In this document: one piece after another, positions 1 through 6,360 of the stretch
How positions within the stretch are numbered: position 1 is the stretch's first letter
How the letters are laid out: each line of letters begins with the position of its first letter
From: Virgibacillus doumboii
GTDB lineage: Bacteria > Bacillota > Bacilli > Bacillales > Amphibacillaceae
Direction of reading: 5' to 3'
DNA: 64,000 nucleotides
Assembly: GCF_902806455.1 (NCBI RefSeq)
Contig: NZ_CADCWQ010000002.1
Location: forward strand, 1 to 64,000
Notes under the pieces: model-generated
Told to the model about the DNA's origin: nothing
Database searches by the model: none
What the model saw: the letters and a program-made list of their open reading frames with translations, nothing else
Made by a program: the position numbers and the translations under genes

Positions 1-138
1 GCGTTGTTGGCTCAAACGAAATTGTTCTTGGTACCATTTTAATTCCGCCTCCAACGCTTCATTTTCCATCTCAAGCTTTTCCGTACGCGCTTTAAAATAT
101 TCAATTGATTCGTTTGATGTATGCGCTCTATTTTCCAT
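1..138 (-). CDS. tnpC: IS66 transposase TnpC, N-terminal fragment (cut by window edge)
   Basis: Forty-six codons are visible from the ATG at 138. The peptide begins MENRAHTSNESIEYFKARTE and continues as a charged, heptad-rich helix ending RLSQQR, as in the N-terminal leucine-zipper-like region of IS66 transposases. The DDE catalytic domain would lie beyond base 1. It is the third gene of the element, 67 bp after tnpB. Identity rests mainly on gene order plus the coiled-coil start. Confidence 0.75.
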   Translation of the reverse strand, partial: MENRAHTSNESIEYFKARTEKLEMENEALEAELKWYQEQFRLSQQR

Positions 139-205
139 ACGACAAGTATACGAAAAAGAATCCGACTTGCCTAGTCGAATTCCCATATTTCCATATTTCA
201 AATTT

Positions 206-556
206 TTATAGAATGGTTCGTGCTTTGACTTCCCGGTGTGCTTGCTTTTGTTCAATGGATAAACCATCTAGCAGCCAACGGAGTTGGCGCGGGCTAATGT
301 TCATTGGCGCCGTCTCCTTTTCGGATGGCCAATGGAACGTGCCTCTTTCCAAACGCCGGTAATGCAACCAAAACCCATTATTCTCCCATTGCAGGATCTT
401 TAGCTTATCGCGTTTTCGGTTACAAAACACGAACAGGCTGGGGGAAAAGGGGTCAAGGTCAAAGCATTCTTTTACAATCACTGCCAACCCATCAATGGAT
501 TTACGTAGATCCGTGCTGCCTCGGGCCAGATATACACGATCAAATTGAAAGTTCAT
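206..556 (-). CDS. tnpB: IS66 accessory protein TnpB
   Basis: A 116-residue protein matching the IS66 Orf2/TnpB family, required with TnpA for IS66 transposition although its biochemical role is not settled. Recognisable family landmarks are the start FDRVYLARGSTDLRKSIDGL, the central LFVFCNRKRDKLKILQWENNGFWLHYRRLE block and the FHWP segment. Length is normal for the family. It overlaps the tnpA stop by 4 bp (ATGA), so translation is probably coupled. No disruption is visible. Confidence 0.95.
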   Translation of the reverse strand: MNFQFDRVYLARGSTDLRKSIDGLAVIVKECFDLDPFSPSLFVFCNRKRDKLKILQWENNGFWLHYRRLERGTFHWPSEKETAPMNISPRQLRWLLDGLSIEQKQAHREVKARTIL

Positions 557-888
557 CCGTTTTGGTTCTGCAGGATATGTATGACATCGGACAGTAATTG
601 GATATTGGCTTCCGGTCGCACTTCAACGGAAATGGTATCAACATGAATAAAGATGGGTCCCTGGTCTTCGGCGTAAATTGGTTTATCGTCCACTTGAACA
701 GTAAGCCACTGCGTTTCCGTTGCCTCCGGTTCTGGAGAAATCATATCTTTTTCAAACCGCTGAACCCAATAATACATTTGATGGACTTTGATTTCTTGAT
801 CCCGGCACCATCCGGCAATGCTTTGCCCGCTTTCTTTCCAGTCATCATATCGCGCTTTCCATTCTATTCTTTTGTCTTTCAGGGTCAT
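553..888 (-). CDS. tnpA: IS66 accessory protein TnpA
   Basis: A 111-residue protein of the IS66 TnpA type. Residues about 5-50 form the helix-turn-helix-like region (WKARYDDWKESGQSIAGWCR, then YYWVQRFEK), which probably binds the element ends. The C-terminal half (IFIHVDTISVEVRPEANIQLLSDVIHIL) is the usual beta-strand plus helix segment. First gene of the element; the GGGAGG ribosome site before the ATG at 888 supports the start. Confidence 0.92.
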   Translation of the reverse strand: MTLKDKRIEWKARYDDWKESGQSIAGWCRDQEIKVHQMYYWVQRFEKDMISPEPEATETQWLTVQVDDKPIYAEDQGPIFIHVDTISVEVRPEANIQLLSDVIHILQNQNG

Positions 889-1102
889 TGCATAACCTCC
901 CGAATTAATTTCTAAGAAGATTATCGCATGGTAACCCTGTGATTAAAACGTGTATTCTATTTGTCGCTTACTCATAATGCCCCCCTAAAATTATGTATTA
1001 AATTAAATATATTTGCTTTTTGCCATTATCCTAAAAGATACAAACAAATTCTAAAATATTATATCACATTGATTTGCTTTTTTACTGAAATATTTACCAA
1101 TA

Positions 1103-1137
1103 AAATAGCTCTAGACTTTTACAATCTAGAGCTATTT
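1103..1137 (-). terminator. Symmetric hairpin, probable bidirectional terminator
   Basis: A perfect 13-bp stem (AAATAGCTCTAGA at 1103-1115 against 1125-1137) with a 9-base loop; A/T runs flank both sides. It lies just downstream of the minus-strand gene remnant ending at 1142. Confidence 0.6.
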
Positions 1138-1141
1138 CCTA

Positions 1142-1331
1142 CTACCTTTTAAATTTACAATTAGTATCATTCATCTGTTTTCCAATTTGAGTTTCCAAAA
1201 CATCTATACTTCCCTGTATTTGGTCAAGTGTCCCTATCCTATTTCCTGATCGTATTTCATCTTTAAGGTTATTCACTCGATAGATATCCTTTGTTTCTAT
1301 GTTGCGGAACCCTCCAACTTGTATGAGTATC
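1142..1331 (-). pseudogene. C-terminal remnant of an unrecognised gene
   Basis: Reading leftward from an in-frame stop at 1332-1334, the frame is open for about 62 codons and ends at a TAG at 1142-1144, five bases before a strong hairpin. The peptide (…VGGFRNIETKDIYRVNNLKD…DQIQGSIDVLETQIGKQMND…) looks like real protein: polar, helical at the end and coding-like in composition. No start codon with a ribosome site is visible. Just upstream, a 75-codon open frame (1297-1524) overlaps in another frame, which could mean a frameshifted longer gene. Family not recognised. Confidence 0.35.
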
Positions 1332-1646
1332 TAGCTGAGTCATGTCGAAATACAGGAGCCAACTCGCCTTTGCTTGTATTCCATCTTATCAATCTTGGAA
1401 ACCAACAGAATCCAGCTTGAACTAATTCTTTAAAAGCTAATAGTAGTTGGCCTAAGGTGGTCAGAATACCTCTAAAAGGATTTCCTGATTCTAATAGAAA
1501 CGGACTTCTACTTAACTGGGACATATCCCTAGATCCTTTTTATTTTTCTATGGGTTTATCGTTAAAATAATTCCAATTTTATATTCGCCTTTTATATATC
1601 TTATTTAGAATAGATTTATCAAATAAATATTACCTCTACTTGCTAC
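1332..1646. other. AT-rich stretch without a supported gene
   Basis: Only a 75-codon minus-strand open frame (1297-1524) lies here. Its start has no convincing ribosome site and its composition is unlike the neighbours. It may be part of the decayed gene ending at 1142. No RNA gene seen. Confidence 0.4.
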
Positions 1647-1674
1647 TTTACCATCACTTATGATAAGGCTCACT
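1647..1674 (-). repeat. Second copy of the rlmH 3' end (SCC-type att site)
   Basis: Over 28 bases this matches 4468-4495, the 3' end of rlmH, at 21 positions; all seven differences are transitions. Read on the minus strand in the rlmH frame it gives S-E-P-Y-H-K-stop against N-E-P-Y-H-K-stop in rlmH, so the differences are nearly all synonymous. The core TTATCATAAGTGA also closely resembles the staphylococcal SCC attachment site at the end of orfX/rlmH, recalled from general knowledge. Most likely the displaced original end of rlmH. Confidence 0.75.
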
Positions 1675-1720
1675 AAAACCTGTGCTAAGGGTTTTATAAA
1701 ATGATAGCCCCGAAAATTAA

Positions 1721-2122
1721 TTATTGAATATTCACCTTCTTATTTTTCTCCAGCAGATATTCAATTTTATTATCTGCTCTTAACAGTACTTGTTTTATTT
1801 CTTTAATTTGTTCTTCCTTTTGAATCATTTGCTTGTGCTTATTTCGGAAAACCTCTTTTATTTGTTTAAGATTTTGAATCTCCTCATTTGTCATCTCTTT
1901 ATTTTCATCAGTATATTTTGACCAATCCAAGAGCATTTTGATTTCTTTGAGGGAAAAACCGGTATTTTTTAGTTTGACAATTATTTCAACTACTTCGATG
2001 TCTTGTTCATTATAGTCCCGGTGATGTTTTTCTATCTTTGGATGTAGCAGGCCAATCTTTTCATAATAACGTATGGTGTCTTTACTTAGACCTGTGCATG
2101 ATGCAATCTCGCTGATCTTCAT
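1721..2122 (-). CDS. MerR-family transcriptional regulator
   Basis: A 133-residue regulator. Residues 1-70 are the winged helix typical of MerR (KISEIASCTGLSKDTIRYYEKIGLL, then the wing and the VEIIVKLKNTGFSLKEIKMLL helix). Residues 80-125 form the long dimerisation coiled coil. There is no cysteine-rich metal site, so the effector is unknown. It is the second gene of an operon, 13 bp after a small membrane protein. The promoter of that operon (2483-2513) has the 19-bp spacer and central dyad expected for control by a MerR protein, so autoregulation is likely. Confidence 0.9.
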   Translation of the reverse strand: MKISEIASCTGLSKDTIRYYEKIGLLHPKIEKHHRDYNEQDIEVVEIIVKLKNTGFSLKEIKMLLDWSKYTDENKEMTNEEIQNLKQIKEVFRNKHKQMIQKEEQIKEIKQVLLRADNKIEYLLEKNKKVNIQ

Positions 2123-2135
2123 GACAATTCACCTT

Positions 2136-2453
2136 CTATACAATATAGTTATAAACCAGCAATACTAGTATGACATGGAATATAAATCGAATAATATGAT
2201 GACTGTATGTAAGTTTCCTCTTAGTCAATATCCCTTCTGCAATCGATAATAGATGCATTATTATAAATGCTACGATTAGCATAATGAACATACTATTCTT
2301 ATTTGGAATAAATAAAATTACTAACATGCTAATAGATACAACCACAAAGAATATTGAACGAACCTGAAATTCATTTTCTTTCAATTGAAAAATTCCTGCC
2401 ATTCCAGTTAATATAGCGTATAAACCAATCAACACATAGATAATAATAATCAT
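2136..2453 (-). CDS. Small four-helix membrane protein, function unknown
   Basis: A 105-residue, very hydrophobic protein with four predicted membrane helices (about residues 1-20, 33-47, 52-70 and 85-104). The ATG at 2453 (MIIIIYVLIG) is chosen over an upstream ATG at 2468 because a GGAGGTG ribosome site sits 8 bases before it and would lie inside the longer reading. It is first in an operon with the MerR gene and is presumably the regulator's target. Possibly a drug or stress-linked integral membrane protein, but I recognise no named family. Confidence 0.75.
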   Translation of the reverse strand: MIIIIYVLIGLYAILTGMAGIFQLKENEFQVRSIFFVVVSISMLVILFIPNKNSMFIMLIVAFIIMHLLSIAEGILTKRKLTYSHHIIRFIFHVILVLLVYNYIV

Positions 2454-2482
2454 TTCCGACACCTCCATCTTATATTACTAAC

Positions 2483-2513
2483 ACTTTAAAAGATGGAGTT
2501 AACTCCATGTCAA
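2483..2513 (-). promoter_or_regulatory. MerR-type promoter with 19-bp spacer and dyad
   Basis: On the minus strand, TTGACA (2508-2513) and TAAAGT (2483-2488) are separated by exactly 19 bp, the over-long spacer typical of MerR-activated promoters. A perfect 16-bp palindrome ATGGAGTTAACTCCAT (2493-2508) fills the upstream part of the spacer. It drives the membrane protein and merR genes. Confidence 0.8.
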
Positions 2514-2535
2514 TATTTTTTTATAATAAGAAGTT

Positions 2536-3581
2536 TCAAAGTTTCAAGAGTGAGGACCTTTTTTTAGATAGCGTGAAGTGATCGCTTCTTAAATCCTTGC
2601 TCTCGATAAATTTTTCAAAGTCATCATTTGAATTTTGTTGAATCCAATTTTGATTAAATTTTTCGTATTCTTGAGTGGCAATGGCAATCTTATCTGCAAT
2701 GGTTTTTGAAATCTTTCCAGCGTTTTCTAGAATCTCACGTTCATTAAATTGCAGAAAGGCGTTCATTTTACTAATCCAATCTTTCATATACATTGGCCGT
2801 TGTCTTTCTGCTTGATCTTCAGCATAATCCAAATACATCGTAACTATTCGATTAAGTGACTTTAATTCCTTTTCAGACAAGTAGTTTTTAGCAACTGTTA
2901 TGTCCTGTTTGCGTACTTTATCACCTCTCCATGACGTAAGACCCATATTTTCTTTCTCTGCCTTTGCTCTATTTGCTATGAGTTCTGCAGCCGTTTGACC
3001 GTGTATAGCAAATGGAGTTTATTTTGTACAGTGGCAAAAAACTCTTGGGTAACTTTTGCCTCTGGATCATAGTCAACGGAGGTAGCATAAATGTCTGTAA
3101 TTTTTTGATAGAACCTTTTCTCAGAAGTTCGAATATCACAAATTCGTTCAAGTAATTCATCAAAATAATCTTGTCCAAAATTGCGCATTTCTTTCAGACA
3201 ATCATCATCCATTGTAAAACCTTTGACAAGATACTCATTTAAACGTTCTGTCGCCCACTGGCGGAATTGTGTGCCCCGGTGGGAGCGTACACGGTAGCCG
3301 ATTGCTAAAATCATTTCGAGGTTGTAGTGTTTTGCTTTATAATTCTTACCATCATTAGCAGTTGTCAAGTAAAACTTGACAACTGCATCCTCATCCAATT
3401 CTTCATCTTCAAAGATGTTTTTTATATGCAGACTTATATTCTGCTTTGTTGATTGATACAATTCCGAAATAGCTTTCTGCGTCATCCAAACGGTTTCATT
3501 TTCTAATCTGACGTCTATTTTTGTGTTGCCTTCTTCTGTTTGGTAGATTAGTATATTGGTTTCATTCTGCACCCTATTCAC
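2536..3581 (-). pseudogene. RhuM-family protein, broken by a one-base frameshift
   Basis: The first 190 codons (start GTG 3581, or the GTG at 3572 that fits the AGGGG ribosome site better) encode a clear RhuM N-terminus (TKIDVRLENETVWMTQKAIS, then GYRVRSHRGTQFRQWATERL). At 3010-3012 the run AAA is one base short; restoring it joins KLH to FAIHGQTAAELIANRAKAEK and continues through the remaining 150 codons to 2536. The whole would be a normal-length RhuM of about 347 residues. RhuM proteins occur on genomic islands and have been linked to phage defence or Fic-like modules; the activity is unproven. The frameshift is either real decay or a sequencing error. Confidence 0.85.
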
Positions 3582-3583
3582 CC

Positions 3584-4252
3584 CTACTTGATTTTTGTAA
3601 TCCTTTTACTCATTAAAAACTTAATAATACGGTTTAGGCCATAAAGTTCCTCGCCTTCATTAACCCTTATAAATTCAACCCCTAATTTTTCCTCAATAAA
3701 TTTTTGTCGCATTCGATCATTAACAATTTGTTTTTTATGATGTTTTTCATCATATTCAATTACTAATCGCACTTCTGGTATGTAAAAATCAATGATATAT
3801 TTTTCCACTTTAAATTGTGTATAAATATCCACAACACCATCAAAGGTACTCTTTAACATTTTTCCAAATTTCCGTTCTTTAATTGGTATAAACACTAAAA
3901 ATTCCTTGCTCACACCATTTGCGTTTGTGAAATTTATCAAATTATTAAATTCCTCAAAATACTGACCCCTGATAGCAATATTAAAGATAACATCTAGATT
4001 ATAATGTAAAATTTCCCTTTTAATTTTTCTACTACCTTCTTTTTTTATTATAGTATAATATTTTAAACAATTTTGTTCTTCTAAGTGTTTAAGGATATTC
4101 TTAATATGTTCATTAATCGTATTTACTCCCTTTTGAAATAACTCTGCTATTGCTTTCTGTGTCATCCAAACTGTTTCACTTGCTAACCTAACATCTATTT
4201 TTGTGTCGCAATACTCTGGTTGATAGATCAAAGTTTTTGTTTTATTTACCAT
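3584..4252 (-). CDS. RhuM N-terminal domain fused to a DUF559/Vsr-like nuclease domain
   Basis: Residues about 10-100 are paralogous to the neighbouring RhuM (TKIDVRLASETVWMTQKAIA against TKIDVRLENETVWMTQKAIS). The central 'YRVRSHRG' core is replaced by a different module. Residues about 150-222 carry VEKYIIDFYIPEVRLVIEYD, then RMRQKFIEEKLGVEFIRV, the D-x(n)-E-x-D pattern of DUF559/very-short-patch-repair-like PD-(D/E)XK nucleases. The ATG at 4252 lies 11 bases after GGAG; a GTG at 4264 overlaps that site. The stop is adjacent to the next RhuM start, so the two are probably co-transcribed. Possible defence effector; function inferred. Confidence 0.75.
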   Translation of the reverse strand: MVNKTKTLIYQPEYCDTKIDVRLASETVWMTQKAIAELFQKGVNTINEHIKNILKHLEEQNCLKYYTIIKKEGSRKIKREILHYNLDVIFNIAIRGQYFEEFNNLINFTNANGVSKEFLVFIPIKERKFGKMLKSTFDGVVDIYTQFKVEKYIIDFYIPEVRLVIEYDEKHHKKQIVNDRMRQKFIEEKLGVEFIRVNEGEELYGLNRIIKFLMSKRITKIK

Positions 4253-4375
4253 TTCATCTATCACTCCTTTTGGGCTCTCTATTACCTATTATTATACCAT
4301 TAATTCAATGAATAATTGCATTAAAAGGGAATGTTTGTTCTGTATCCGCAAATTTTTTTCAGACAAAAACTAAAC

Positions 4376-4405
4376 CCCTTCAAACTTGTTAAAGAGTTCA
4401 AAGGG
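4376..4405 (-). terminator. Imperfect hairpin downstream of rlmH
   Basis: CCCTT...AAGGG arms with two mismatches around a GTTAAAG loop, followed on the minus strand by GTTTAGTTTTTGT. A plausible but weak rlmH terminator; it lies within the inserted segment. Confidence 0.4.
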
Positions 4406-4467
4406 CTGTATTTTATTATTTAATTTGTTCTAATAAAGTTTTATTTAATTCTATTTCCACCCTTTGT

Positions 4468-4495
4468 TTTACCGCTATTTATGGTAAGGTTCATT
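4468..4495 (-). repeat. rlmH 3' end, att copy adjoining the gene
   Basis: Covers the codons for E-P-Y-H-K, the TAG stop and seven bases beyond. It pairs with the degenerate copy at 1647-1674 and marks the gene-proximal junction of the inserted segment. Confidence 0.7.
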
Positions 4496-4954
4496 CTTGG
4501 TAATCCGAAATCCCCGATAAACCTGCTCCAGCAACACCAGCCGCATCAACTGATGAGGAAACGTCATCCTGGAGAACGACAATGCTAAATCACTCCGCTT
4601 CTGCACTTCCTCACTGATTCCGAGCGAGCCGCCGATCACAAACGCTACTTTACTTTTCCCATACGTTGCAAGTTCGTCCAGTTTGGCTGCCAGTTGCTCG
4701 GAACTTAGCATTTTGCCTTCAATTTCGAGTGTTACGAGGTATGTGTCTGGAGTCACATTGGACAGGATCCGCTCGCCTTCTTTTCGCTTTACGTCCTGCA
4801 TTTCGGCGTCACTCATGTTTTCCGGTGCTTTTTCGTCGGCGACTTCGACGATTTGGACTTTCGCGTACGGCCCGAGCCGCTTCAGATATTCCGCGATGCC
4901 CTGCTTCAGATATTTTTCCTTTATTTTTCCGACGGTGATGATGGTTATTTTCAT
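4475..4954 (-). CDS. rlmH: 23S rRNA (pseudouridine-1915-N3) methyltransferase RlmH
   Basis: A 159-residue SPOUT methyltransferase, the same length as the B. subtilis protein. It methylates pseudouridine 1915 in helix 69 of 23S rRNA using S-adenosylmethionine. Visible landmarks are [20 protein letters not shown] at the start, the knot motif [13 protein letters not shown] and the invariant C-terminus [11 protein letters not shown]. The start at 4954 follows AAGGA by about 10 bases; an upstream ATG at 4981 would add nine residues not found in the family. rlmH is the SCC integration site in staphylococci, and the inserted segment begins at its stop codon. Confidence 0.97.
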   Translation of the reverse strand: MKITIITVGKIKEKYLKQGIAEYLKRLGPYAKVQIVEVADEKAPENMSDAEMQDVKRKEGERILSNVTPDTYLVTLEIEGKMLSSEQLAAKLDELATYGKSKVAFVIGGSLGISEEVQKRSDLALSFSRMTFPHQLMRLVLLEQVYRGFRITKNEPYHK

Positions 4955-5061
4955 CGGTTGAACATCCTTTTCTCGTTGCATTCTTTTATCGTTATTTTAC
5001 CAAAAAACATGTGCAAAAACATGTCCACAAATTAAAGATTTGTAAAATTTTCAAAATATTA

Positions 5062-5090
5062 TTGTCATTTATGAAGTTTTACTGTATAAT
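5062..5090 (+). promoter_or_regulatory. Sigma-A promoter for the PadR operon
   Basis: TTGTCA (5062-5067), 17-bp spacer, TATAAT (5085-5090), 40 bp before the padR start. Partly symmetrical sequence directly downstream (TATATC...GATACA, then ATCATGAT) could hold the PadR operator. Confidence 0.75.
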
Positions 5091-5129
5091 ATATCAAAAA
5101 GATACATATCATGATGATAGGTGGTTATT

Positions 5130-5687
5130 ATGACAAAACATAATCATACAACATACGCGATACTGGGGCTGCTCACGATTGGGTGCAATTCGGGGTATGC
5201 GATCAAGCAGATGATGGACCAGAGCCTGAATCATTTTTGGAAGATCAGCTACGGACAGATTTATCCGACGCTGAAGAAGCTTGTTGCTGACGGGCTGACT
5301 ACGGTTGAGGAAACGCAGCAGGAAGGCAAACCGGCCAAGAAGGAATATTTTATAACACCTGAAGGGAAAGCGGCATTGCTGGAGTGGGTGCAAAGCCCTG
5401 TTGATGCCGTTCCTGTTGAGAAAAATGATGTACTGCTGAAGGTTTTTTTCAGTCGGCATCAAACCCATGACAAGACGATAGCCCAGCTGGAAACGTACAA
5501 ACAAAAACTCCAGGAGCGCTATCAGACATATGAGGCGATTGAAGAAATGATTCAGACGAATTTACACGATGAAAAGGACGCGCCGTATTGGCTGTTTACC
5601 CTGAACTATGGAAAACGGGTGACAGCGGCTGCGATGGAATGGTGCGTGGATACAGTCCGTACCATTAACAATTGGGAGGGATCGTGA
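5130..5687 (+). CDS. PadR-family transcriptional regulator
   Basis: A 185-residue regulator. Residues about 8-80 are the PadR winged helix (YAILGLLTIGCNSGYAIKQM, GQIYPTLKKLVADGLT, then the wing KPAKKEYFITPEGKAALLEW). The C-terminal half is the helical dimerisation domain of the larger PadR/Vir subclass. The ATG at 5130 lies 5 bases after AGGTGG; the GTG at 5121 overlaps that site. It overlaps the DUF4188 gene by one base (TGATG). PadR proteins are usually repressors of the gene next to them, so DUF4188 is the likely target. Confidence 0.93.
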   Translation: MTKHNHTTYAILGLLTIGCNSGYAIKQMMDQSLNHFWKISYGQIYPTLKKLVADGLTTVEETQQEGKPAKKEYFITPEGKAALLEWVQSPVDAVPVEKNDVLLKVFFSRHQTHDKTIAQLETYKQKLQERYQTYEAIEEMIQTNLHDEKDAPYWLFTLNYGKRVTAAAMEWCVDTVRTINNWEGS

Positions 5688-6187
5688 TGGGAAAGAAGAT
5701 TTTTGAAGGGCGGTATACGACGGAAAATGACCGGGATATGGTGGTATTCCTGATTGGCATGCGGATTAATAAGCGGCTTGCCGTGCGGAAATGGCTGCCG
5801 GTGTTCACCGCGATGCCGGGGATGATCCGGGAGTTGTATGAAAATCAGGAGAAGCTCGGTTTTCTGTCGATGGAAAATTACTTCGGGCTTCGGACAACGG
5901 TGATGATTACCTACTGGCGGTCGGAGGAGGATCTGCTTGCCTACTCAAGGGGGCAGAAGCATTTGACGGCGTGGAAGAATTTTAACCGGAAAATTGGTGA
6001 TACGGATGCAATTGGGATTTATCATGAAACGTATGTCTTGCCGAGTGGCAGTTATGAAGCGATTTATGGGAATATGCCGGTTTATGGGCTGGGTAAGGCG
6101 GCTAGGCATATGCCGGTGACAAGGGAGACGAGGACTGCTAAGAAGAGATTGAATCAGGTTGATACTTCATCACAAAGCCTTGGTTGA
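5687..6187 (+). CDS. DUF4188 domain-containing protein
   Basis: A 166-residue protein with the DUF4188 pattern: KKIFEGRYTTENDRDMVVFLIGMRIN, then LGFLSMENYFGLRTTVMITYWRSEEDLLAYSR and AWKNFNRKIGDTDAIGIYHETY. The fold is probably a dimeric alpha/beta barrel like monooxygenase/ABM proteins, but no activity is established. It is translationally coupled to the PadR gene, a pairing common in Bacilli. The start at 5687 is fixed by the GGGAGGGATCG ribosome site. The last codons overlap the terminator. Confidence 0.88.
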   Translation: MGKKIFEGRYTTENDRDMVVFLIGMRINKRLAVRKWLPVFTAMPGMIRELYENQEKLGFLSMENYFGLRTTVMITYWRSEEDLLAYSRGQKHLTAWKNFNRKIGDTDAIGIYHETYVLPSGSYEAIYGNMPVYGLGKAARHMPVTRETRTAKKRLNQVDTSSQSLG

Positions 6188-6203
6188 TAGAAGGCTTTTT
6201 CTT
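6174..6203 (+). terminator. Terminator of the padR-DUF4188 operon
   Basis: AAAGCCTT (6174-6181) pairs with AAGGCTTT (6191-6198), followed by T-rich sequence. The left arm lies inside the final codons of the DUF4188 gene. Confidence 0.75.
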
Positions 6204-6212
6204 TTGCCTTTT

Positions 6213-6297
6213 GGTCCAAGGGGACAGTTCCTTGGACCATTTTTAGGTATGTATTAATGAATGGTGGAGTGGACCGGGGTGCCTGTCCCCATGGTCC
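6213..6297. repeat. GGGGACAGG intergenic element, copy 1 (both hairpins)
   Basis: Two hairpins: GGTCCAAGG...CCTTGGACC (6213-6239) and GGACC-GGGG...CCCC-GGTCC (6271-6297), separated by ATTTTTAGGTATGTATTAAT. The second stem carries GTGCCTGTCCCC, the complement-like partner of GGGGACAGG. Related copies occur at 8144, 10776, 13575, 22629, 26198 and 29050. Such sequences recall the REP elements mobilised by RAYT transposases (established knowledge; no RAYT is in this window). Confidence 0.8.
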
Positions 6298-6313
6298 CTG
6301 GGCGGATCTCAAC

Positions 6314-6348
6314 AAAAAGGAAGCAAAAGGGCAGGTCCCTTTGCTTCC
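6314..6348 (-). terminator. Terminator of the betaine-binding protein gene
   Basis: On the minus strand GGAAGCAAA-GGG pairs with CCC-TTTTGCTTCC, followed by TTTTTG. It begins 13 bases after the stop codon. Confidence 0.85.
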
Positions 6349-6360
6349 ACTTGCTTCTCC

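Larger units (their letters stand above)
1..971 (-). mobile_element. IS66-family insertion sequence, partial (one end)
   Basis: The element reads leftward with the classic IS66 order tnpA-tnpB-tnpC; tnpC runs off the window at base 1. The probable outer end is at 971, where the minus strand begins GTAAGCGACAAATAG, resembling the GTAA-starting ends known for IS66 elements (established knowledge). The base pairs just outside (972-979, TCATAATG) would be one copy of the expected 8-bp target duplication, but the other end is not in the window. tnpA and tnpB are intact, so this may be a recent insertion. Confidence 0.85.
1647..4495. mobile_element. Small SCC-like insertion at the 3' end of rlmH
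   Basis: About 2.8 kb bounded by two copies of the rlmH 3' end in direct orientation. SCC elements use serine recombinases (Ccr) that insert at exactly this point and leave rlmH functional. No ccr gene is inside, so this is a non-autonomous element, a deletion remnant, or the rlmH-proximal part of a composite whose recombinase lies beyond base 1. Cargo: a MerR/membrane protein operon, a frameshifted RhuM gene and a RhuM-N/nuclease fusion. The cargo is AT-rich compared with rlmH, in keeping with transfer. Confidence 0.65.

Noticed and set aside
961..1152. 63-codon ORF right of the IS66 end
   Set aside because: No ribosome site, AT-rich random composition, and it crosses the IS end and a hairpin.
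1297..1524. 75-codon minus-strand ORF
   Set aside because: No convincing ribosome site, unusual composition, no recognisable family; it overlaps a better-looking coding remnant in another frame.
4666..5035. Plus-strand ORFs opposite rlmH
   Set aside because: Shadow frames of the conserved rlmH coding sequence.
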